Position numbers and translations under genes: made by a program. Positions 1 to 8,995 of a stretch of 64,000 nucleotides of DNA are shown piece after piece. Numbering within the stretch: the stretch's first letter is position 1; each line of letters starts with the position of its first letter. The notes under the pieces are model-generated. The model ran no database searches. It was not told the origin of the DNA and saw nothing but the letters and a program-made list of their open reading frames with translations. Source of the stretch: Yoonia maritima (lineage in GTDB: Bacteria; Pseudomonadota; Alphaproteobacteria; Rhodobacterales; Rhodobacteraceae); the NCBI RefSeq assembly GCF_003003285.1, contig NZ_PVTP01000004.1, positions 186,001-250,000 of the forward strand, read 5' to 3'.

Positions 1-439
1 TAGTAGCGACACCTTCACGGTTCACTTCGCCTCTGACCCTTCCCACATCGCAGGATTTGGCGAAATTCCCCAAGATTTCGACACAATATTCGGACAAAAA
101 CTGTGGAGCACGGGCTATGGCATAAAGATCATAGTAGGCTTCGTCAGGCATTTCTTCGCCGGGTTTCATGATCTCTGAGAATGGAAGAGACACCGAATAG
201 GAGACGGTACGTTCACCATTTAGTTCATCTTCGGAATAGGTGTTTTTTAGTTCAGCCCGATCCCTTAGCCAACGAAGAGGGGCCGGGCCGCGCAACAAGT
301 TTGCAAAGTTTGATTCTTCGCCCGCGACCATTTTTTGGGATTCATTGGTGATTTGATAACCCCAATACATCGCTGGGATGTACCAGACTGCGGCGATAGC
401 AAGACCAATTACACTTGCTAGAATGCTGAAGCCCCTCAT
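1..439 (-). CDS. Hypothetical membrane-anchored protein, 3' end cut by window edge
   Basis: The reading frame is open from an ATG at 439 to the left edge of the window, about 146 codons, so the C-terminus is missing. The protein starts with a hydrophobic stretch (residues about 3-25, including LASVIGLAIAAVWYIPAMY) that looks like a signal anchor or membrane segment, followed by a polar domain with two cysteines near the cut end. Its start overlaps the stop of the next minus-strand gene in an ATGA arrangement, so the two are translationally coupled and probably work together. I do not recognise a family. The long open frame and the overlap make it a real gene, but no function can be given. Confidence 0.7.
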   Translation of the reverse strand, partial: MRGFSILASVIGLAIAAVWYIPAMYWGYQITNESQKMVAGEESNFANLLRGPAPLRWLRDRAELKNTYSEDELNGERTVSYSVSLPFSEIMKPGEEMPDEAYYDLYAIARAPQFLSEYCVEILGNFAKSCDVGRVRGEVNREGVAT

Positions 440-1758
440 TGACCAGATACCTCCATTGGATCGGGGTTAAGTAATGCGATGTCGCCACCTATAGCTTGCA
501 TAAGCAGGGTATCATGTGACTCTTGACGCGCTTCGTCACTGACTACGACAAAGTCGCTTGGCGTGTGATAGATGGCTTGGCCCGTGAACGGGGTGAACTG
601 AATGGGAGAACTAGCCACCGGTCCGGCGATCACATGAGCTGCTTTGGACGCGGTCGTCAAGTTTGTGCTTGCATCGGCCCCGAATGTAGATGTGAACCAA
701 GCGTTGTAAGCGCGGTAACCGGTATTGTAGGAATACATTTGGTTTTCATAAAGGTCGTTGTCTTTTTGGGCCTTCTGATATCCAAGCCAATGTTCTTGAG
801 GTTGGCGCCACGGAGCAACCATACAAGGACGAACTTCATCATTGGATCCAAATTCGTTGTTTTGCACAAAGTCGCTTACCCTTATCGCTTCGAAGCTTGG
901 GTTTCCAGGCGGTGACACCAACGCCGAATTGTTCCCTATCATCGCGATATGAGCGATTTCAGCACCTTCGGAAAGATGTACATTCCAAATGATATCGCTA
1001 GAGCTGGATTGTAGTATCAGGTAAACAGGGGCGGTGTCGTCTGTCACAAAGACATCAACCGGTTTCATGCGTCCACTGGCCATTTTGCCAACCTTGTAGT
1101 GGCCGGACACTTGGGTCAACAAACCCTCGATATGATCCGAAAGTGCGCTGGCAATTTGCTCTTTGCTGAACATATGAACAGAAGTCTCAGCTGTGCTGCT
1201 ACCTATCCGAACGTTTTGGATGACTTCGGAGGATTGAGGCCGGCGAAATGTGCATTCGGTGTTGGTATCAAAAGGAATTAGATCGCCAGGAATGGTGTCT
1301 CGTGTTGTTTCTATAAATCCGATTGCGATTTGGTCGACCGTTACCTCAGACTGATCGGGCGTAGCTACTGCTGGAGAACGCAGTGTCCATCCCGAATCTG
1401 TTAACTCTCGCATAGGTGGCGGGGCGTCTGTACGACGAGAGGCACGTCCCGTTGTCATGTCGACCATCCCCGTTGAGCCGCTAAAATATGTTTTTGTTGC
1501 TTCCACTAAGTGCGCAAGCGAAACAGTTTCGCCTGGTTGGATTTGCTTATACCCATAGAACAGACCACCGCCGCACACTGCGATAATCGTTGACCAAATA
1601 AAGAAGTTTCGCAGCGCGTAACTTTGTGGCTGATCTTCGCCATAACGTGGCTTGGGTGGCGTTTTGGGGGGCGGGTCTGAAAGCCTTGCATTGTTACGTT
1701 CTTCGATCCGACTTAGACGTTCGGCGAACACATCTTTTTGTTTTTGATCGTTATTCAT
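436..1758 (-). CDS. Hypothetical protein with one membrane segment
   Basis: This 440-residue protein has a charged, proline-rich N-terminus (PPPKTPPKPR near residue 30), one predicted membrane segment at about residues 52-70 (FFIWSTIIAVCGGGLFYGY), and a large polar C-terminal part that would lie in the periplasm if the N-terminus is cytoplasmic. No catalytic motif is visible. Its stop codon overlaps the start of the following gene by 4 bp, so both form one transcription unit that continues past the window edge. The topology fits a periplasmic domain on a single-span anchor. The family is unknown to me and the function is open. Confidence 0.7.
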   Translation of the reverse strand: MNNDQKQKDVFAERLSRIEERNNARLSDPPPKTPPKPRYGEDQPQSYALRNFFIWSTIIAVCGGGLFYGYKQIQPGETVSLAHLVEATKTYFSGSTGMVDMTTGRASRRTDAPPPMRELTDSGWTLRSPAVATPDQSEVTVDQIAIGFIETTRDTIPGDLIPFDTNTECTFRRPQSSEVIQNVRIGSSTAETSVHMFSKEQIASALSDHIEGLLTQVSGHYKVGKMASGRMKPVDVFVTDDTAPVYLILQSSSSDIIWNVHLSEGAEIAHIAMIGNNSALVSPPGNPSFEAIRVSDFVQNNEFGSNDEVRPCMVAPWRQPQEHWLGYQKAQKDNDLYENQMYSYNTGYRAYNAWFTSTFGADASTNLTTASKAAHVIAGPVASSPIQFTPFTGQAIYHTPSDFVVVSDEARQESHDTLLMQAIGGDIALLNPDPMEVSGQ

Positions 1759-2011
1759 CCCGCATCGCCTTTAGACGCGCATAAAATCGCACTTATAAAA
1801 CATAGATTACTACCGACATCGTACAGCGCTGTGCTGCGATCCAGTGAATTTTTATGACTTTTGGCAAACGCGCGCATAGTTGACAACCATAAACTCACAT
1901 CATGCATTGCGCCGTCGCCCGAAGCGTGCGGATTGCATCACTTTAGGCGAAGGAGCTGGTAAAGCCTGTGCAGGCATATTTTAAAGAACGACGCAGTTAA
2001 CCTGATGCGTT

Positions 2012-3904
2012 TTATGCGTTGGCATAGCCCAACGGCTTTAACGCTTCTCTGATTTCCTCCAAGATTGCCGGGTCGTCGATGGTGGCTGGCATTTTGAAGT
2101 CTGCGTTGTCGGCGATTTTGACCATTGTGCCGCGCAGGATTTTCCCCGAGCGCGTCTTGGGGAGCCGGTCTACGACCGTGGCCAGTTTAAACGCCGCGAC
2201 GGGGCCGATGGTGTCGCGGACGGATTTTACGACCTCTTTGATGATTTCGTCGTGCGGTCGATCGCAGCCTTTGTTGAGGCAGATGAAACCAAGCGGCAGT
2301 TGGCCTTTGAGTTCATCCGTCACCCCGACCACAGCGCATTCCCCAACGTCTGGGTGCGCGGCAAGGACTTCTTCCATGGCCCCGGTGGATAGCCGGTGAC
2401 CGGCGACGTTAATCACGTCATCTGTGCGTGCCATGATGTAGAGATATCCATCGTCGTCGATCATCCCGGCATCGCCGGTTTCATAATAGCCGGGGAAGGC
2501 GTCGAGGTAGGATTTTTTGAACCGGTCTTCGGCATTCCAAAGCGTGGGGAGCGTGCCGGGTGGCAGGGGCAGTTTGACCGCAATCGCGCCAAGTTCACCG
2601 GATGCGACCGGGTGGCCAGACTCGTCCAGGATTTGCACATCATAGCCGGGCATCGCGACGGTGGGTGATCCGATTTTGACGGGCATTGCTTCGATCCCGG
2701 CTGGGTTGCCTGCAATTGTGTAGCCGGTTTCGGTTTGCCACCAGTGGTCATAGACTGGTTTGCCCGTCTTTTCTTGTGTCCATTTGATCGTGTCTGGGTC
2801 GGCACGTTCCCCTGCCAGATAGATCGCATTGAGGCCTGATAGGTCGTAATCCTTTAAGAATTCGCCGGTTGGGTCTTCGCGTTTCACGGCACGTAATGCT
2901 GTGGGTGCAGTAAAGAATGATTTGACGTTATGTTCCTCGATGACCCGCCAGAATGTACCTGCATCGGGCGTACCGATGGGCTTGCCTTCGAAGACAATCG
3001 TTGTGTTGCCGTGGATCAGTGGCCCGTAGCAGATATAGCTGTGCCCCACGACCCAGCCCACGTCTGACGCTGCCCAGAAGACATCGCCAGGGTCGACGTT
3101 GTAGATGTTCTTCATCGTCCAGTTGAGCGCGACCAGATGGCCCGCTGTCGGCCGTACAACGCCTTTAGGTGCGCCTGTGGTGCCAGAGGTATAGAGGATG
3201 TAGGCAGGGTGATTGCCCGCCACTGGAACGCATTCAGCAGGGGCGACACCGTATTGGAAGCCGTGCCAGTTATAGTCGCGGCCGGGGATCAGTTCGGCGA
3301 CCTCTTGTTCGCGCTGAAAAATCACTGTGAAGTCGGGTTTATGGTCGGCCAGTTCAATGGCACCGTCCAGTAGCGGTTTGTAATGCACGACACGTCCCGG
3401 CTCCATCCCGCAAGAGGCGGCGATGATGGCTTTGGGTTTTGCATCGTCGATCCGTACGGCCAGTTCGTTTGCCGCGAACCCTCCGAAGACGACTGAATGA
3501 ATTGCCCCCAGCCGGGCGCAAGCGAGCATCGCCTCGAGCGCTTCGGGGATCATCGGCATGTAGATGATGACGCGATCACCTTTTTCGACGCCCTTCGCGC
3601 GCAAGGCGCCGGCTAGACTGGCAACGCGGTTACGCAGTTCGACGTAGGAAATCTCGCGCTTTGTATGCGTGATTGGGCTGTCGTAGATGATCGCGGTCTG
3701 CTCGCCTCGGCCATTTTCCACATGACGGTCGACGGCGTTGTAGCAGGTATTTACCTTTGCGTCGGTGAACCATTCATACAGCGGTGCGTTATCGGCATTC
3801 AGGGCGCGAGTAGGGGGTGTTACCCAGTCAATCGCTTGGGCTTGTTCCATCCAGAAAGCCTCTGGGTCAGCTTTCCAAGCTGCATAAACGTCCGCGTATC
3901 CCAT
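2012..3904 (-). CDS. prpE: Propionyl-CoA synthetase (propionate--CoA ligase)
   Basis: This AMP-forming ligase activates propionate to propionyl-CoA, feeding methylcitrate or methylmalonyl-CoA routes in the cytoplasm. The 630-residue protein has the acetyl-CoA synthetase-like N-terminal domain, the P-loop YTSGTTGAPKG, the WWQTETG motif, the YETGDAG motif and the C-terminal PKTRSGKILR, whose lysine (about K588) is the usual acetylation site. The N-terminus MGYADVYAAW and overall length match PrpE rather than Acs. I place the start at the ATG at 3904 because GGAGG lies just upstream; an upstream TTG at 3922 is also in frame. A perfect 8-bp hairpin lies in the leader at 3953-3978. The gene stands alone, without prpBCD nearby. 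Confidence 0.93.
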   Translation of the reverse strand: MGYADVYAAWKADPEAFWMEQAQAIDWVTPPTRALNADNAPLYEWFTDAKVNTCYNAVDRHVENGRGEQTAIIYDSPITHTKREISYVELRNRVASLAGALRAKGVEKGDRVIIYMPMIPEALEAMLACARLGAIHSVVFGGFAANELAVRIDDAKPKAIIAASCGMEPGRVVHYKPLLDGAIELADHKPDFTVIFQREQEVAELIPGRDYNWHGFQYGVAPAECVPVAGNHPAYILYTSGTTGAPKGVVRPTAGHLVALNWTMKNIYNVDPGDVFWAASDVGWVVGHSYICYGPLIHGNTTIVFEGKPIGTPDAGTFWRVIEEHNVKSFFTAPTALRAVKREDPTGEFLKDYDLSGLNAIYLAGERADPDTIKWTQEKTGKPVYDHWWQTETGYTIAGNPAGIEAMPVKIGSPTVAMPGYDVQILDESGHPVASGELGAIAVKLPLPPGTLPTLWNAEDRFKKSYLDAFPGYYETGDAGMIDDDGYLYIMARTDDVINVAGHRLSTGAMEEVLAAHPDVGECAVVGVTDELKGQLPLGFICLNKGCDRPHDEIIKEVVKSVRDTIGPVAAFKLATVVDRLPKTRSGKILRGTMVKIADNADFKMPATIDDPAILEEIREALKPLGYANA

Positions 3905-3952
3905 GTGTTCCTCCCAAAACAACCTGAGAGAAAGTGTTACGCAGCACGCGAC

Positions 3953-3978
3953 GCCCCTGCAAGCATGGCGGCAGGGGC
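3953..3978 (-). promoter_or_regulatory. Leader hairpin upstream of prpE
   Basis: GCCCCTGC and GCAGGGGC form a perfect 8-bp stem with a 10-base loop between the glycosyltransferase gene and prpE. There is no T-run on the minus strand after it, so it is a poor intrinsic terminator. It could be a leader structure of prpE or a weak end for the preceding gene. The role is inferred only. Confidence 0.3.
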
Positions 3979-4023
3979 TACGGCGGAAGTTGTCAAAAAG
4001 TTTTCAGACCATCTGAATAGCTA

Positions 4024-4824
4024 TTAATGATCAGTATCTCGAAGGTACTTGAACCAGTATTCTTTGATCCAACGCACGGGAAAGTAACCGAATTTTTCGG
4101 GGCTTCCCCAGCGTTTAAACGGACCTTTGGTCATTTCGTCAGGATCGGGTTTGCCGTGGAAAATGACAACGTAGCCTTGGGGGCGGCTAATTGGTCGCAC
4201 CAGATTGACCGGGAAATGATAGGCGAGGCTTTTTTTGAAGCTCAGCATCCAACCGATTGGCCAGCTGTGCCTGTCAGCGGCATGATCGTGGATGTAGTCC
4301 TGATCATTTCTAAACTGACGCAGTTCGTCAAAACTTTTGTCGTGGCTTTCTAGGTAAAGGTGGTCCTGCGTCTCCGCAACGAACCCTACGACCGACGAAT
4401 TCGATTTGAGTTCCTTTCCGAATAGTTTGGGAAAGGTACGTGGCAAGGTGTCGGGGATTTCTTTGATAATATGTAGCCCACCGACCGTCGTGAGGTGGTC
4501 AAATAGAGGTGTAAGGTCACGCAAGATCACGACGTCCACGTCCATCATGATGACTGGCGTACCCGGCGTGAATAGACCCGGTGCAAACGCGCAGAGCTTG
4601 GGCCACATTCCCCGGTGCCATTTTGATTTTTCCATGGCGAATGGTGGAAACTCCACCACTTCGATCCCTTCGGCCAGCCCCTCTGCGTCATCGGTCATAC
4701 ACACGAACCGAAACGGCGTTTTCATCATGTCGGTCAAAGCCCGATACAGGATGTTTGTGTACTTGCAGGGGTATCCGCTACCCCATTTAAAGCAAAGTAT
4801 GACAGGTGTCAGATCATCAGCCAT
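4024..4824 (-). CDS. Glycosyltransferase-like protein with DxD motif
   Basis: The 266-residue protein has the look of a GT-A fold nucleotide-sugar transferase: a short Rossmann-like N-terminus (VILCFKWG), then MMDVDVVILRDL near residue 95, where D-V-D is a DxD metal/sugar-nucleotide site followed by the typical L..LF...L stretch. There is no signal peptide or membrane segment, so it would act in the cytoplasm on a glycan or lipid acceptor. It overlaps the end of the malic enzyme gene by 8 bp and so probably shares its transcript, an unexpected pairing. The acceptor and sugar cannot be read from the sequence. The fold call is fairly good, the exact family is not. Confidence 0.6.
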   Translation of the reverse strand: MADDLTPVILCFKWGSGYPCKYTNILYRALTDMMKTPFRFVCMTDDAEGLAEGIEVVEFPPFAMEKSKWHRGMWPKLCAFAPGLFTPGTPVIMMDVDVVILRDLTPLFDHLTTVGGLHIIKEIPDTLPRTFPKLFGKELKSNSSVVGFVAETQDHLYLESHDKSFDELRQFRNDQDYIHDHAADRHSWPIGWMLSFKKSLAYHFPVNLVRPISRPQGYVVIFHGKPDPDEMTKGPFKRWGSPEKFGYFPVRWIKEYWFKYLRDTDH

Positions 4825-7096
4825 AGTGTGCCACCGGTGTTCCTGCGAGCGCCGACATGTTCAGCAATCCACGTGGCGTGATGGATGGTGTAACAATATG
4901 ACAGCGGTTGCCCATGCCCATGAGGATCGGTCCGACCTCTAGCCCGCCGCCTTTCATTTTCAGGATGTTGCGCACGCCTGATGCGGCGTCGGTGTTAGCA
5001 AAGATCAATACGTTTGCAGCGCCCGGAAGGTGGGCGTCTGGGAAGACACGGTTGCGCAGTTCGACGTCTAGCGCGGCATCGATGTGCATTTCGCCCTCGT
5101 AGGCAAAGTCGCGCGGTTGGCTGTCGAGAATCGCCATTGCGGCACGCATCCGTACGCCTGTGTCGCAATCGAGGTTGCCGAATTGGCTGTGTGAACAGAG
5201 CGCGATCTTGGGTTCGACCCCAAAGCGGCGCACGTGGCGGGCTGCCCCGATGACGGTTTCGGCGATTTGTTCTGGTGTCGGTTCCGAGTGCACTTGGGTG
5301 TCGGCCACGAACAATGGCCCATCTTCAAGGATCATCAGGGACAGGGCACCAACCGGATGAAGGGTCTGGTTTCCGAGGATCTCGGTCACGTATTTCAAGT
5401 GCCAGCGGAATTGACCAAAGGTGCCACAGATCAGGCTGTCGGCCTCTCCGCGGTGGACCATGACGGCGCCAATCGCTGTGGTGTTTGTCCGCATGATCGC
5501 CTTGGCCAGATCAGGCGTCACGCCTTTGCGGGCCATTAGGTTGTGGTAGGTTTCCCAGTAATCGCGGTAACGCGGATCGTTTTCTGGGTTAACGATGCTG
5601 AAATCAACGCCGGGGCGGATTTTCAGGCCCGCACGTTCGCAACGCTGGGCGATCACGTCGGGGCGACCGATTAGGATTGGCGTGTCTGTCGTTTCTTCCA
5701 TGATTGCTTGGGATGCGCGCAGCACGCGTTCGTCTTCGCCTTCGGCAAAGACAATGCTGCGTGTCACAGTGCGTGCCGCGTCAAAGACGGGGCGCATGAT
5801 CATCGCGGATTTAAAGACGGATCCGTCCAAGTTTGCCTTATATGCGGTCATATCCGCGATGGGGCGGGTTGCGATGCCTGTTTCCATTGCCGCCTTAGCG
5901 ACAGAGCTGGCGACGACACCCATAAGGCGTGGATCAAAGGGTTTCGGGATCAGGTAGTCGGCACCGAATGTCAGCTTTTCACCTGTGTAAGCTGCTGCTG
6001 CCTCGGCACTTGTCGTTGCGCGGGCGAGGGCGGCGATACCTTCGATGCAGGCGATCTTCATCTCGTCGTTGATGTCGGTCGCGCCAACGTCCAGCGCACC
6101 GCGGAAGATGAACGGGAAGCACAGCACGTTGTTGACTTGGTTCGGGAAATCGCTGCGGCCGGTCGCGATGATCGCGTCAGGTTTCACTGCGCGGGCGTCA
6201 TCGGGGCTGATTTCTGGCGTGGGGTTTGCCAGCGCAAAGATGATTGGCGCATCCGTCATCTGCACGACCATTTCGGGTTTCAAAACACCGGGGCCAGACA
6301 GGCCAAGGAACATGTCAGCACCAGCGATTACATCGTTCAATGTGGCTTTTGTTGTGCCTTGGGCGTATTCGGCTTTTTGCGGCGTCATGTCCTTTTCTCG
6401 GCCGTTGTAAACAAGACCTTCGATATCACACAGCCACACGTTTTCACGCTTTACGCCAAGTTTCAGCAGCATGTTCAGACATGCGATGCCAGCCGCGCCG
6501 CCGCCTGTGCTGACGATTTTGATGTCTTCGAATTTCTTGCCCGCGACGCGCAGCGCGTTGGTTGCGGCAGCACCAACAACGATGGCGGTACCGTGCTGAT
6601 CGTCGTGGAACACGGGGATGTTCATCCGTTCACGGCAGATTTTCTCGACAATGAAGCAGTCGGGCGCTTTGATGTCTTCTAAGTTAATCGCACCGAAGGT
6701 GGGTTCGAGCGCGCAGACGATATCGGCCAATTTTTCAGGATCGGGTTCATTTAGTTCAATATCAAAGCAATCGATATTGGCGAACTTTTTGAATAGGACC
6801 GCTTTGCCTTCCATGACAGGTTTTGAGGCCAATCCGCCAATGTTTCCAAGGCCTAGAACCGCAGTGCCATTGGTCACAACGCCAACAAGGTTACCACGTG
6901 TTGTGTAGTCGCGGGCGGTGTCTGGGTTTGCTTTGATCTCAAGACAAGCTTCGGCGACGCCGGGCGAGTAAGCACGTGACAGATCGCGACCGTTCGCCAA
7001 AGGCTTGGTCGCGCGAATTTCAAGTTTCCCGGGTTTTGGGAACTGGTGATAGTCCAGCGCTGCCTGCCGCGTGCTGTCTTTTGCGTCGTCTGTCAT
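4817..7096 (-). CDS. maeB: NADP-dependent malic enzyme with C-terminal phosphotransacetylase domain
   Basis: The N-terminal half decarboxylates malate to pyruvate with NADP+. The C-terminal half (from about residue 430) is a phosphate acetyltransferase-like domain that in MaeB-type enzymes is regulatory. Visible motifs: [11 protein letters not shown] with the catalytic Tyr near 43, the Lys near 98 in [19 protein letters not shown] near 165, the nucleotide loop [10 protein letters not shown] near 196, and ALANPTPEI. The 759-residue length is normal for the fusion. The start is the ATG at 7096, preceded by GGAGG at 7101-7106; an earlier in-frame TTG would sit inside the Shine-Dalgarno. A perfect 20-bp palindrome lies immediately upstream and probably controls the gene. 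Confidence 0.95.
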   Translation of the reverse strand: MTDDAKDSTRQAALDYHQFPKPGKLEIRATKPLANGRDLSRAYSPGVAEACLEIKANPDTARDYTTRGNLVGVVTNGTAVLGLGNIGGLASKPVMEGKAVLFKKFANIDCFDIELNEPDPEKLADIVCALEPTFGAINLEDIKAPDCFIVEKICRERMNIPVFHDDQHGTAIVVGAAATNALRVAGKKFEDIKIVSTGGGAAGIACLNMLLKLGVKRENVWLCDIEGLVYNGREKDMTPQKAEYAQGTTKATLNDVIAGADMFLGLSGPGVLKPEMVVQMTDAPIIFALANPTPEISPDDARAVKPDAIIATGRSDFPNQVNNVLCFPFIFRGALDVGATDINDEMKIACIEGIAALARATTSAEAAAAYTGEKLTFGADYLIPKPFDPRLMGVVASSVAKAAMETGIATRPIADMTAYKANLDGSVFKSAMIMRPVFDAARTVTRSIVFAEGEDERVLRASQAIMEETTDTPILIGRPDVIAQRCERAGLKIRPGVDFSIVNPENDPRYRDYWETYHNLMARKGVTPDLAKAIMRTNTTAIGAVMVHRGEADSLICGTFGQFRWHLKYVTEILGNQTLHPVGALSLMILEDGPLFVADTQVHSEPTPEQIAETVIGAARHVRRFGVEPKIALCSHSQFGNLDCDTGVRMRAAMAILDSQPRDFAYEGEMHIDAALDVELRNRVFPDAHLPGAANVLIFANTDAASGVRNILKMKGGGLEVGPILMGMGNRCHIVTPSITPRGLLNMSALAGTPVAHYG

Positions 7097-7110
7097 CGGT
7101 TCCTCCAAAT

Positions 7111-7130
7111 ATGGTTTAACGTTAAACCAT
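7111..7130. promoter_or_regulatory. Perfect 20-bp palindrome, likely operator of maeB
   Basis: ATGGTTTAACGTTAAACCAT reads the same on both strands. It lies 15 bases upstream of the maeB ATG and just before its Shine-Dalgarno, where a bound dimeric repressor would block transcription or initiation. The central AACGTT is like that of several helix-turn-helix operators, but I cannot assign a regulator family. It differs in core from the ACGTTAACGT site near 19.4 kb. Confidence 0.6.
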
Positions 7131-7302
7131 TCTCATGCCGCAACGGAAGTTGTTGGCTGTCGTTAATCACAGTTTAGGGGCATTTGGCAAATCATTCGAC
7201 GCAATGACAGTCAAATTGCCGCCTGTTGGTTTCGTTTACGCATTGTCTGGTCTTGCATCCGCAAGCGTCAAAGATCACTCTGTGTGAACCAATACGGAGA
7301 GA

Positions 7303-7698
7303 ATGATGACCCTTATCGAAACAGCGCGTGCTGTGCGTGAAAACGCCTATGCCCCTTATTCAAAGTTCAAAGTAGGTGCTGCTATTAAGGCGACGTCAGG
7401 TGCCATCTATGCTGGCTGCAACGTAGAAAATGTCGCCTATCCCGAAGGCACATGCGCCGAGGCCGGTGCGATTGCCGCGATGATTGCCGCAGGCGATACA
7501 CGTATCGCTGAGATCGCGGTGATTGCTGACAGCCCGAAACCCATCAGTTGCTGTGGCGGTTGCCGTCAAAAAATCGCGGAGTTCGCGGATGGTGATGTAG
7601 TTGTGACCCTGACGACCGTGGATGGCGTGACGGCGCATACAACCGTTGCTGATTTGCTGCCGGGCAGTTTTGACGCAGATTACATGAGCCGCGTCTAA
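7303..7698 (+). CDS. cdd: Cytidine deaminase
   Basis: It deaminates cytidine and deoxycytidine to uridine and deoxyuridine and is the first gene of the salvage operon. The 131-residue protein is the short tetrameric type. The zinc site is visible as CAEAGAI (Cys plus the catalytic Glu) and CCGGCRQ (two more Cys). The AYAPYSKFKVGAAI segment is the family N-terminal signature. Two adjacent ATG codons (7303 and 7306) follow CGGAGAG, so either may start translation. One base separates its stop from the start of deoA. Confidence 0.95.
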   Translation: MMTLIETARAVRENAYAPYSKFKVGAAIKATSGAIYAGCNVENVAYPEGTCAEAGAIAAMIAAGDTRIAEIAVIADSPKPISCCGGCRQKIAEFADGDVVVTLTTVDGVTAHTTVADLLPGSFDADYMSRV

Positions 7699-7699
7699 G

Positions 7700-8995
7700 A
7701 TGGATGCCCGTGCGATCATAGCTGCGGTGCGCCGCCATCACACACCTAGTGCAGAAGAATTGGCATGGTTTGCCAAAGGTCTGGCGACTGGCGAAGTCAG
7801 CGACGCGCAAGCCGGTGCCTTTGCGATGGCTGTTTGCTTGAATGGCCTGTCTGACGAAGGCCGCGTTTCGCTGACCAAAGGTATGCGTGACAGTGGTGAC
7901 GTTTTGCATTGGGATTTGCCTGGGCCTGTGTTGGATAAGCATTCGACTGGTGGCGTGGGGGACTGCGTATCTTTGATCCTTGCGCCGACTTTGGCCGCCT
8001 GTGGTGTATATGTGCCGATGATCTCTGGTCGTGGGTTGGGGCATACGGGTGGCACGTTGGATAAGCTTGAGGCGATCCCCGGTCTGTCTGTTGATGTGAC
8101 TGAACGCCGGTTGCATCAGATTACCCGCGATATCGGCTGTGCCATCGTCAGTGCTACTGGCCAAATTGCCCCTGCCGACAAGCGCCTTTATGCGATCCGC
8201 GATGTGACAGCGACGGTTGAAAGCGTGGATTTGATCACGGCCTCAATTCTAGCGAAAAAGCTGGCGGCGGGGCTCGAGGGGCTGATCCTTGATGTGAAAT
8301 GCGGCTCTGGCGCGTTTATGAAAACGCCGCAAGATGCGGAGGCATTGGCGCGTGCATTGGTTGATGCCAGTAATGGCGCAGGCTGCAAAACTGAGGCGAT
8401 GATCACCGATATGAATGCGCCTCTGGCACCCGCATTAGGCAATGCGGTTGAGGTGGCTGTCTGTATGGAGGTTCTATCAGGCAACGCCGCTGCGGCGCCC
8501 CGGCTTCATGAATTGACTGTTGCGCTATGTGTGCGGCTATTGGCGATGCGCGGTGTTGACGATGCCGAGGAGCAGGTAACCCGCGCGATCAGTTCGGGTG
8601 CCGCGATGGAGAAATTTGGTCAGATGGTTGCCGCTTTGGGTGGCCCGCCTGACATGGCTGATGACTGGCACACCCACCTGCCCAAAGCGCCGGTGGTGAA
8701 ACCGGTTCCGGCCCCCACAGCGGGGCATATTGCTGCCATTGATGGTGAGGCGTTGGGGTTTGCCGTGGTTGCCTTGGGTGGCGGACGTCACGTTGAGACG
8801 GACAAAATCAACCCGTCTGTTGGCTTTACCGATATGATTGCGCTAGGGGATGCCGTTGCTGCGGGTGAACCGCTTTGCATGGTGCATGCTGCGACTGATG
8901 GCGACGCAGCAGAGGCTGTGGCTGCCGTGCAGGCCGCCGTGCGCATCGGTGACGCAGCAAAACCCGGCCCATTGATTATTGGAAGGATCACATGA
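7700..8995 (+). CDS. deoA: Thymidine phosphorylase
   Basis: It cleaves thymidine and deoxyuridine with phosphate to give the base and deoxyribose-1-phosphate. The 431-residue protein carries the phosphate-binding KHSTGGVGD motif (near residue 80) and the family signature GRGLGHTGGTLDKLE (near 115), and has the usual three-domain length. It lies one base after cdd and overlaps deoB in ATGATGG. Its product is the direct substrate of the next enzyme, DeoB, which supports the operon reading. Confidence 0.95.
   Translation: MDARAIIAAVRRHHTPSAEELAWFAKGLATGEVSDAQAGAFAMAVCLNGLSDEGRVSLTKGMRDSGDVLHWDLPGPVLDKHSTGGVGDCVSLILAPTLAACGVYVPMISGRGLGHTGGTLDKLEAIPGLSVDVTERRLHQITRDIGCAIVSATGQIAPADKRLYAIRDVTATVESVDLITASILAKKLAAGLEGLILDVKCGSGAFMKTPQDAEALARALVDASNGAGCKTEAMITDMNAPLAPALGNAVEVAVCMEVLSGNAAAAPRLHELTVALCVRLLAMRGVDDAEEQVTRAISSGAAMEKFGQMVAALGGPPDMADDWHTHLPKAPVVKPVPAPTAGHIAAIDGEALGFAVVALGGGRHVETDKINPSVGFTDMIALGDAVAAGEPLCMVHAATDGDAAEAVAAVQAAVRIGDAAKPGPLIIGRIT

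Noticed and set aside
5708-6682. Long plus-strand open frame (324 codons) opposite maeB
   Set aside because: It is antisense to a well-supported gene, has no recognisable motif, and codon periodicity explains such shadows.
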